This document shows positions 55,278 through 64,000 of a stretch of 64,000 nt of DNA, piece after piece. Position numbers and translations under genes: made by a program. Each line of letters opens with the position of its first letter. The first letter of the stretch is position 1. Source of the stretch: Cupriavidus pauculus (GTDB lineage Bacteria; Pseudomonadota; Gammaproteobacteria; Burkholderiales; Burkholderiaceae); assembly GCF_002858765.1 (NCBI RefSeq), contig NZ_PJRP01000009.1, forward strand, positions 218,974 through 282,973, read 5' to 3'. The notes beneath the pieces were generated by a model. It had not been told where the DNA came from. It did not search any database and worked only from the letters and a program-made list of their open reading frames with translations.

Positions 55278-56123
55278 TCAGCTCAGGTCGTTCTGATAAT
55301 AGTGGCGCGTCGTGACATACAGCCCACGGCGAACTTCCACCGGGCGGTCACCGTAGGTAAACGACACACGCTCTACCGAAAGCAGCGGGGACCCGGGTGC
55401 CACGGACAACAGCTCGGCAGCTGTGTTATCGGCAGCAACCGCCCGAATCTTTTCCGTGGCGCGAATCATCCGCGTGCCGAACTCGGCCTCGAAGAGCGCA
55501 TACATCGGACCCTTCCACTCATTGAGCTTCTCGGCCGTCAGGCCCTTGAAGTTGGTACCCAGCAGCCAGATTTCGTCCAGCACCGTGGCTTCATTGGAAA
55601 ATGTCAGCACGCGGCGGATCTGCACGACGCTGTCGCCGGTGCGGATATCGAGCAGTCGGGCGATTTCGGCCGGGGCCCGCAGCCGCTTGCATTCGAGCAC
55701 GCGGCTGGCGCCGTAATGGGGTTCACCCTCGTCGGGTACCAGGCGGAGGAAGCGGAACTTGACCACATCCTCGTGATGGGTCGTCACAAACGTGCCCTTG
55801 CCCTGGCGGCGTGCCACCAGGTTGTCCGCGGCGAGTTCGTCGATGGCCTTGCGCACCGTGCCCTGGCTGACCTTGTAGCGCGCGGCCAGATCCATTTCGC
55901 TCGGGATCATCTCGCCGGGCTTCCACTCGCCGGTCTGCAGGCTCTGCATGATCAGGGCCTTGATCTGCTGGTAGAGTGGGCTGAACGTGGGGGACGGGGC
56001 TGCGGCCGCAGCATTGGCCGACGCGGGCGCGGACGACTGCGCCCCGGCACCGCTCTGTGGGACGCCAGATTCCGGCGCGCCATTGGCGGCGGCGGCGAGC
56101 GGGGACGTGGGCAGGGAAGACAT
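55278..56123 (-). CDS. GntR-family (HutC type) transcriptional regulator
   Basis: 281 residues. An Ala/Pro/Ser-rich N-terminal extension of about 45 residues precedes the winged helix-turn-helix (about 48-115): YQQIKALIMQSLQTGEW, IPSEMDLAARYKVSQGTVRKAI and RRQGKGTFV. A UTRA ligand-binding domain follows (about 140-275) with VVQIRRVLTFSNEATVLDEIWL and DRPVEVRRGLYVTTRHYYQNDL. Its place between sdhCDAB and mdh, with an 18-bp palindrome in its own promoter region, suggests control of TCA-cycle genes and of itself. The ligand is unknown; an organic acid would be a natural guess. Confidence 0.88.
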   Translation of the reverse strand: MSSLPTSPLAAAANGAPESGVPQSGAGAQSSAPASANAAAAAPSPTFSPLYQQIKALIMQSLQTGEWKPGEMIPSEMDLAARYKVSQGTVRKAIDELAADNLVARRQGKGTFVTTHHEDVVKFRFLRLVPDEGEPHYGASRVLECKRLRAPAEIARLLDIRTGDSVVQIRRVLTFSNEATVLDEIWLLGTNFKGLTAEKLNEWKGPMYALFEAEFGTRMIRATEKIRAVAADNTAAELLSVAPGSPLLSVERVSFTYGDRPVEVRRGLYVTTRHYYQNDLS

Positions 56124-56172
56124 AGCCCGGATTCAACCACAAAAGCGAGAATCGCGTCCAGCGCACTATGAA

Positions 56173-56197
56173 ATGTCTTATGTCTTATATAAGACAT
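56173..56197. promoter_or_regulatory. Candidate GntR operator: 18-bp palindrome plus half site
   Basis: ATGTCTTATATAAGACAT (56180-56197) is a perfect palindrome. An extra half site ATGTCTTA (56173-56180) overlaps it by one base. It lies five bases upstream of the mdh -35 and 50-75 bases before the gntR start, so bound protein could repress gntR and affect mdh. A TA-centred palindrome of this size suits GntR/HutC regulators. Confidence 0.7.
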
Positions 56198-56202
56198 ATG
56201 AA

Positions 56203-56231
56203 TTGACATCAATGAGGGCTCACCCTACACT
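56203..56231 (+). promoter_or_regulatory. Probable mdh promoter
   Basis: Perfect TTGACA (56203-56208), a 17-base spacer and TACACT (56226-56231). It implies a start near 56238 and a leader of about 300 nt before mdh. Confidence 0.6.
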
Positions 56232-56536
56232 CGCGCAGGTCCGCGCTGCCGCCTCTGCCAGGTCTCTTCCGGGCTACCTGCCCACCTTTTGAAGCCTTAC
56301 GGATGCGGCGCACCACACAGCAGTAGTAGACTTACGCCTTGTCGCCCTCGACGCCTGCCCACGGCCCGCGCGCTCCTCGTCGCGGCCCCACGGCAGACCG
56401 CGGGCTCCCGGCGGATGCCCGCCTGCCCCGTGGCGACACGCGAACCAGCTCCCGGTGATGCGCCGGCCCGCTCCATACCCTGGATGGCCAGTTGCCACCG
56501 ACCGGTTACCCCCTCTTTTCGTTTGGAGACTTACTC

Positions 56537-57520
56537 ATGGCTAAAGCCCCAATGCGCGTCGCAGTCACCGGCGCCGCTGGCCAGATCGGCTATTCCCTGC
56601 TGTTCCGCATCGCCAACGGCGACATGCTCGGCAAAGACCAGCCGGTCATCCTCCAACTGCTCGACCTCCCGCAAGCCCAGGCCGCCGTCAAGGGCGTGGT
56701 GATGGAACTGGAAGACTGCGCGTTCCCGCTGCTGGCCGGCGTGGTCATCACCGACGACCCCAAGGTTGCCTTCAAGGACGCCGACGTCGCCCTGCTGGTG
56801 GGTGCCCGTCCGCGTAGCAAGGGCATGGAGCGCAAGGACCTGCTCGAAGCCAACGCCCAGATCTTCACGGTGCAGGGCAAGGCCCTGGACGAAGTCGCCA
56901 GCCGCGACGTCAAGGTGCTGGTGGTCGGCAACCCGGCCAACACCAACGCCTACATCGCCATGAAGTCGGCGCCGAACCTGAAGCGCGAGAACTTCACGGC
57001 CATGCTGCGTCTGGACCACAACCGTGCCCTGTCGCAAATCGCCGCCAAGACCGGCAAGCCGGTGTCGTCGATCGAGAAGATGTTCGTCTGGGGCAACCAC
57101 AGCCCGACGATGTACGCCGACTACCGTTACGCCACCGTCGACGGCAAGAGCGTCAAGGACATGATCAACGATCCGGTGTGGAACAACGACGTGTTCCTGC
57201 CGACCGTCGGCAAGCGCGGCGCCGCCATCATCGAAGCGCGCGGCCTGTCGTCGGCTGCTTCGGCCGCCAACGCCGCCATCGACCACGTGCACGACTGGGT
57301 GCTGGGCTCGAACGGCAAGGTCGTCACGATGGGCATCCCGTCGAACGGCGAATACGGCATTCCGAAGGACGTCATGTTCGGCTACCCGGTGACCACGGCC
57401 AACGGCAAGTACGAAATCGTGCAAGGCCTGGAAGTCGACGCCTACAGCCAGGAAAAGATCAACATCACGCTCAAGGAACTGGAAGAAGAGCGTGCCGGCG
57501 TGCAACACCTGCTGGGCTGA
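56537..57520 (+). CDS. mdh: Malate dehydrogenase
   Basis: 327 residues from [20 protein letters not shown], with GGAG nine bases upstream. The NAD+-binding loop is [12 protein letters not shown]; substrate Arg residues are in [14 protein letters not shown] and the Asn in [13 protein letters not shown]. The catalytic His is in [13 protein letters not shown]. This is the cytosolic-MDH-like form found in Burkholderiales rather than the E. coli type. It oxidises malate to oxaloacetate. It is divergent from the gntR gene and has its own terminator. Confidence 0.97.
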   Translation: MAKAPMRVAVTGAAGQIGYSLLFRIANGDMLGKDQPVILQLLDLPQAQAAVKGVVMELEDCAFPLLAGVVITDDPKVAFKDADVALLVGARPRSKGMERKDLLEANAQIFTVQGKALDEVASRDVKVLVVGNPANTNAYIAMKSAPNLKRENFTAMLRLDHNRALSQIAAKTGKPVSSIEKMFVWGNHSPTMYADYRYATVDGKSVKDMINDPVWNNDVFLPTVGKRGAAIIEARGLSSAASAANAAIDHVHDWVLGSNGKVVTMGIPSNGEYGIPKDVMFGYPVTTANGKYEIVQGLEVDAYSQEKINITLKELEEERAGVQHLLG

Positions 57521-57546
57521 TCTTCGCTAGAGCTTCCCGCTCATGA

Positions 57547-57593
57547 AACCGGGGTCCGCATCGATCTGAAAGTCGGCGCGGACCCCGGTTTTT
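57547..57593 (+). terminator. Terminator of mdh
   Basis: AACCGGGGTCCGC (57547-57559) pairs with GCGGACCCCGGTT (57578-57590), a perfect 13-bp stem with an 18-base loop, followed by five T. Confidence 0.88.
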
Positions 57594-57649
57594 CATTTGG
57601 GCAGCCGTTTTGTCTTCACAATAACCCCCCGCTCCATACGTATATCAAC

Positions 57650-58630
57650 GTGCATCCATCCGAGGTCTTGTTCCAGGGCGAAGCCATTCCGGTGCAACTG
57701 CCGGTCTGTGACCACTATGCGGGCAGCGAAAAGCTCATGCGCAAATCGCTTGCCCTGCAGCAAGCACTTGGGCCCGTGTTCGACATTACGTTCGACTGCG
57801 AGGACGGCGCCGCCGTCGGGCTGGAGCGCGAGCATGCCCAGCTCTGCGCGCAGCTGATCAACAGCGCCGACAACCAGCACAACCGCGTGGGCGTGCGGAT
57901 CCACGACCCGGCGCACCCAAGCTGGCGCGACGACGTGGATGTCCTGGTGTCCGCCGCCGGCGCCCGCCTAGCTTACGTGGTGGCGCCGAAGGTCACCGAT
58001 GTGGTCGAAGTGGCACGCGTGACCGACCACGTGAACCAGGTGGCCCGCGCGGCCGGCATCGCCCGCCACATCCCGATTCATGTGCTTATTGAGACACATT
58101 CAGCACTCGAACAGGTATTCGACATCGCGTCGCTGGTGCAGGTGGAATGCCTCAGTTTCGGGCTAATGGATTTTGTGTCCGCCCACCACGGCGCCATTCC
58201 GGGCGACGCCATGCGGTCGCCGGAGCAGTTCGAGCATCCGCTGATTCGCCGCGCCATGCTGGAGATCTCCGCCGCCTGCCATCGCCATGGCAAGGTGCCG
58301 TCGCACAACGTCAGCACCGACGTGCAGCAGCCGGAGCGCGCCGGCGACGACGCGCTGCGCGCCCGCGCCGAATTCGGCTACCTGCGCAAGTGGAGCATCC
58401 ATCCGGGCCAGATCGAGCCGATCGTGGCCGCATTCCGGCCAAGCGACGGCGAGATCGGCGCGGCCAGCCAGATCTTGCTGGCCGCCCATGAAAACAACTG
58501 GGCCCCGATCCGCCACGAGGGGCAATTGCATGACCGCGCCAGCTACCGCTATTACTGGTCGCTGTTGCAGCGGGCCCACGCCACGGGCACGCGGCTGCCA
58601 CCGCCCGTGAGCGATTTGTTCTTTGATTGA
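57650..58630 (+). CDS. CitE-like CoA ester lyase (HpcH/HpaI aldolase family)
   Basis: 326 residues from a GTG start (MHPSEVLFQGEAIPVQL); no better start or ribosome-binding site is visible. Conserved features are TFDCEDGAAVGLEREHAQ near residue 46 (the acidic DCEDG block), RVGVRIHDPAHP with the substrate-binding Arg, HVLIETHSALEQVFDIA with the metal-binding Glu, and FGLMDFVSAHHGAI with the metal-binding Asp. GYLRKWSIHPGQIEPI is close to the C-terminus. Relatives are citrate lyase beta subunits and malyl- or citramalyl-CoA lyases. No citrate lyase alpha or gamma genes are near, so it probably acts alone on an acyl-CoA; the substrate is unknown. Confidence 0.85.
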   Translation: MHPSEVLFQGEAIPVQLPVCDHYAGSEKLMRKSLALQQALGPVFDITFDCEDGAAVGLEREHAQLCAQLINSADNQHNRVGVRIHDPAHPSWRDDVDVLVSAAGARLAYVVAPKVTDVVEVARVTDHVNQVARAAGIARHIPIHVLIETHSALEQVFDIASLVQVECLSFGLMDFVSAHHGAIPGDAMRSPEQFEHPLIRRAMLEISAACHRHGKVPSHNVSTDVQQPERAGDDALRARAEFGYLRKWSIHPGQIEPIVAAFRPSDGEIGAASQILLAAHENNWAPIRHEGQLHDRASYRYYWSLLQRAHATGTRLPPPVSDLFFD

Positions 58631-58869
58631 GCGTGCAACACCCCGCGATCACACGCGAAAACTGCTCATTTTTGCCAGCAAGTGGCCGATGACAAACCAT
58701 CCGCGCGCGATTGTGTAACCAATATCCGACGGGCTTCGCCCAGTCAGACAAATCGTAGAGAATAGCGGCGGAAAGTTGCCGGGACGCCCCGTGACACTTG
58801 CGGAACGCCCCCCGGACTGTTCACCACAACGAGCCTCTTGACTACCCAAGCAATCCGGAAGGAACCCAC

Positions 58870-59424
58870 ATGAAACAACTCGTGCTGGCAGCCTGCATTG
58901 GCGCCCTGACCCTGACCACCGGCGCCGCGATGGCCCAGGAACCCGCCAAGAAGCCGGCTGCCACCAAGAAGGCGCCCGCCAAGAAGTCGAACGCAAAGAC
59001 GGCCGCCGCCGCGCCTGCAGCCGTGCAGCCCACGGGCGAAAAGTGGCAGTGCGAACTGGGCCACGCCATCTGGATCAACGGCAACATGCAGCGCGACGAA
59101 GTGATCACCGTGCATTGGGACGGCCGCAACTACCGCCTGCCGCGCCAGAGCACCGTCACCGGCGCCGACCGCTACTTCGACCAGGCCTCGGGTCTGGATC
59201 TGGTCGTGATCCCGAGCAAGGCCATGCTGTTCAACAAGAACCTAGGCCAGCGCCTGGCTGACGAATGCCAGAACGCCGACATGCAAGCCGGTGGTTCGGC
59301 CCCGACGCAAGCCGGCGCGCTGCGCGCCCCGGTGTCCACGCCGCTGCTGATGGCCCCGGCCCAACCGGCCGCCCAGCCGGCTGACGCCGCCCAGCCTGCT
59401 GCACAAGCCGCGCCGAAGCAGTAA
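58870..59424 (+). CDS. Secreted protein with an MliC-like domain
   Basis: 184 residues from MKQLVLAACIGALTLTTGAA, with an AAGGA site. The signal peptide ends near AMAQEP. A Lys/Ala/Pro linker (PAKKPAATKKAPAKKS) follows, then a compact domain (about 58-138): WQCELGHAIWINGNMQRDEV, TVHWDGRNYRLPRQSTVTGADRYFDQASGLDLVVIPSKAMLFN (landmarks only) and DECQ. The Cys-W-GRNYRLPR-ADRYFDQASG-L order resembles MliC/PliC inhibitors of c-type lysozyme, with two cysteines able to bond. The C-terminus is Ala/Pro/Gln-rich. The resemblance is judged by eye, so this is tentative. It lies between the citE-like gene and acnA. Confidence 0.6.
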   Translation: MKQLVLAACIGALTLTTGAAMAQEPAKKPAATKKAPAKKSNAKTAAAAPAAVQPTGEKWQCELGHAIWINGNMQRDEVITVHWDGRNYRLPRQSTVTGADRYFDQASGLDLVVIPSKAMLFNKNLGQRLADECQNADMQAGGSAPTQAGALRAPVSTPLLMAPAQPAAQPADAAQPAAQAAPKQ

Positions 59425-59625
59425 AGTCTCACCTTGCCTTACCCCGCGCGATGCCGCATCGGCGTCGCGCGGGCACCAGCTGCACCGAATCGTTGTAACG
59501 GTCCGCGTCCGGGTCCTTGCCGGCCGCGCCGCATGCATGGCGGCGGAACCCTTTCGCGCACCGGGGTCTGAAGAAAAAGCATCCACAAGCAGAGTCCCGC
59601 GTCATCCCTCGATTGGAGTCAGGCA

Positions 59626-62331
<2,706 letters not shown>

Positions 62332-62362
62332 CCGGCGCTGCCGGCGTACCGCCGGTGGCCTG

Positions 62363-62402
62363 AACCGCCGCTTCCGCTCACGCGGGGCGGCGGTTTTTTT
62401 TG
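62363..62402 (+). terminator. Terminator of acnA
   Basis: AACCGCCGC (62363-62371) pairs with GCGGCGGTT (62387-62395), a perfect 9-bp stem, then a run of T to 62402. It starts 31 bases after the stop. Confidence 0.9.
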
Positions 62403-62550
62403 TGCGTTGCTTGCCCACCTGCCGGGCGTCTTGCCGGGCGTCTTGCGGGTAATCCCCACCCCGGCGCGTAAGTTTTGCGCAAGGCTGCGCTGCAAGACTG
62501 GTCTGCACGCCTCGCGGCGTGACCTATACCTACAGACTCGGAGACAACAG

Positions 62551-62685
62551 ATGGTCAAGATCCTGATCGCATTCGTCGTCATTGCCGGCGCGGCCCTGTA
62601 CCTGCTGACCAAGGGCGGCGGCGACGTGTCGATGGGCGGCGAATCGCACACCACCGAATCGCACGCCCCCGCTGCGCAGAAGTAA
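62551..62685 (+). CDS. Small single-pass membrane protein of unknown function
   Basis: 44 residues: a hydrophobic helix (MVKILIAFVVIAGAALYLLT, residues 1-20) followed by a Gly/Ser/His-rich tail (KGGGDVSMGGESHTTESHAP). GGAG lies eight bases upstream of the ATG, a good ribosome-binding site. No family is recognised. It lies between the acnA terminator and the DUF2863 gene. The clear initiation site and membrane-like composition argue that it is real. Confidence 0.65.
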   Translation: MVKILIAFVVIAGAALYLLTKGGGDVSMGGESHTTESHAPAAQK

Positions 62686-62771
62686 GCGGCCCATCAAGGG
62701 TTCGCGACAACTGCAGCCGTCAACGCAGCGGGTAGAATACCGTTTTACGAAAAAACGGACGCTTTCTATCT

Positions 62772-63974
62772 ATGGCAGGTTTTCGCCCCAAGTCTTCTAC
62801 CCGACTCTCGCCCGACGCCGAGCGCCTGGTGGCCGATGCACTGGCCCTGGACGCCTCGGGCAGCCGCATGGAGGACGGATACTGGGAGCGCCGGCTGTCC
62901 CAGCGGCTCTATCGCCTGCTGAAGAACGGCAGCCAGACCGCCCTCGACGCGGCGCTCGAACACCTGTTCAAGCACAACGCCGATGCGTCCGACGTGCTGG
63001 CCGAACAGGCCGAGACGCTGGCCGAATCGGCAACGATCGAGATTGACGGCGTCAAGCATGACGCCCTGCTGATCGCCGCCCCGATCCTGGCCCACACCCG
63101 CTATGCCATTCCGTCCGGCGCGCTGAAGCCCGAACTGGCCCAGACCCTGGCGGTACACCTGCAGGCACACGTGCTGGCCACCAACACCAAGGTATCCCTG
63201 TCCCCCTACCTCTACAGCATCGACCAGCTGCCGCGCAGCCATAGCGACACGTTTGCGCTGACGCACAAGCTGGCGTCGGCCGCGATGGCGGGATCGATGC
63301 CCAAGGTGGATCTGCGCGACCTGCCCGAGACGGCCCCGATCCTGGCCGATCCGCGCTACCTGCTAGCCGTGGTGGTGGCGCCGCATGAGGGCGCGCTGTT
63401 CCGCTGGCAGGAAGACGCCAAGGAACACCACGCCGAGCGCTCGGTATGCCTGGAGCAATGGCGCAACCAGGTGCAGCCGACCGTGGCCGTGCTGCTGCCG
63501 GGCTGCGAGTTCGAGCTGCTGCTGCCCGACGCCTTCTTCCTGTCGTGCCGCGAATCGGACAAGAGCATCCGCCCGCTGACCGTGCGCGCCGCCGTGAACT
63601 ACCTGTGCGGCACGCTCGACATCCCTGCCGGCCAGCTGGCCGCCGTGGTGGCGGGCTTTGGCGAGGAAGTGGTGGAGGAATACCGCGTGGGCTTCACGAT
63701 GCGCGGCGAAAAGGATGTGATCTACGGCATCGTCTGGCCCGTGTACGGCCGCGAGTCCGGCGAGATCGACGCTGAGGAGAAAGGCAATCCGGTGGAGCAG
63801 ATCTGCGAGGAACTGCGCAACGCCGGCGTCGAGGACATCTTCCGCCATGCCGCGCTGTTCGATCCGGAATACTGCGAGGATTGCGGCACGCCGCTCTATG
63901 CGGACCGCTCCGGCGAGATCGTCCACGCCGAACTGCCCGAGGATGCCCCGACCCAGCAGCCGCTGTTCCACTAA
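62772..63974 (+). CDS. DUF2863 family protein
   Basis: 400 residues starting MAGFRPKSSTRLSPDAERLV. It has no signal peptide or membrane helix. The N-terminal part is helical (SQRLYRLLKNGSQTALDAALEHLF), the middle has HDALLIAAPILAHTRYAIPSG and LSPYLYSIDQLPRSH, and the C-terminal part has a likely zinc-binding pair YCEDCGTPLYADRSGE near residue 375. This pattern matches the uncharacterised DUF2863 family known mainly from Burkholderiales. A -10-like TAGAAT lies at 62733-62738. No function is known, and the context does not help. Confidence 0.85.
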   Translation: MAGFRPKSSTRLSPDAERLVADALALDASGSRMEDGYWERRLSQRLYRLLKNGSQTALDAALEHLFKHNADASDVLAEQAETLAESATIEIDGVKHDALLIAAPILAHTRYAIPSGALKPELAQTLAVHLQAHVLATNTKVSLSPYLYSIDQLPRSHSDTFALTHKLASAAMAGSMPKVDLRDLPETAPILADPRYLLAVVVAPHEGALFRWQEDAKEHHAERSVCLEQWRNQVQPTVAVLLPGCEFELLLPDAFFLSCRESDKSIRPLTVRAAVNYLCGTLDIPAGQLAAVVAGFGEEVVEEYRVGFTMRGEKDVIYGIVWPVYGRESGEIDAEEKGNPVEQICEELRNAGVEDIFRHAALFDPEYCEDCGTPLYADRSGEIVHAELPEDAPTQQPLFH

Positions 63975-64000
63975 GGCGTCGCACACGCACCTCAACGAAA

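Larger units (their letters stand above)
56124..56536. promoter_or_regulatory. gntR/mdh divergent control region
   Basis: 413 bases. The left part holds the GntR-operator candidate and the mdh promoter. The remaining 300 bases upstream of mdh would be transcribed as a leader without any convincing reading frame. The leader ends with a GGAG nine bases before the mdh ATG. Confidence 0.5.

Overview
The window is high-GC chromosomal DNA. Gene content and order fit a betaproteobacterium of the order Burkholderiales, most likely Cupriavidus or a close Ralstonia relative. Evidence for this includes the divergent rluC/rne pair, a DNA methyltransferase inside trpF-trpB-trpA, an entericidin gene inside leuC-leuD, NodI/NodJ-like ABC genes, a DUF2863 protein, and the sdh-gntR-mdh-citE-acnA cluster. 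I see no prophage, insertion sequence, CRISPR array or rRNA operon. This is core genome, densely packed and mostly in long co-directional blocks.

Layout. 1-2395 (minus): start of an S49 protease (sppA, cut by the window edge), a Rieske protein, a HAD phosphatase and rluC. 2396-3381: a 986-bp region that appears to be the rne promoter and leader. 3382-9826 (plus): rne, then moaA-mobA-moeA for molybdenum cofactor. 10103-17064: a small membrane protein, rmuC, a 2-hydroxyacid dehydrogenase coupled to a Na+/H+ antiporter, an orphan lutC, pncB and an unknown secreted protein. 17504-19386: fdxA, a ferredoxin-NADP reductase and tRNA-Asn. 19548-24276: an AraC regulator with an amino-acid exporter, rpsU, a second LysE exporter, and a NodIJ-type ABC exporter. 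24361-43996 (minus): a long biosynthetic block read leuC-ecn-leuD-leuB, asd, fimV, truA-trpF-trpB-methyltransferase-trpA-accD, folC-SPOR-cvpA-purF-metZ. 44302-49247 (minus): livKHMGF branched-chain amino acid ABC transporter. 49835-62331: TCA-cycle cluster (gltA, sdhE, sdhBADC, a GntR regulator, mdh, a citE-like lyase, a secreted MliC-like protein, acnA). The end holds a 44-residue membrane protein and a DUF2863 protein.

The most interesting observations are regulatory. (1) A 45-codon reading frame upstream of asd ends in TATTIKTITKTIP, so 11 of its last 13 codons are Thr, Ile or Lys. These are end products of the aspartate-semialdehyde pathway, and the codons lie inside a nested stem-loop, which suggests a translational attenuator. 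(2) Two near-identical terminator-like hairpins with a TTTTGTTTTT tail sit only about 16 nt upstream of the SD-less start codons of truA and folC. (3) An 18-bp perfect palindrome plus a half site lies between a GntR regulator and mdh, next to a good mdh promoter. (4) A nearly perfect 33-bp inverted repeat and repeated GACAAT boxes lie upstream of sdhC. (5) The methyltransferase gene overlaps trpB by one base. All functional statements come from reading motifs and context; no database search was run.
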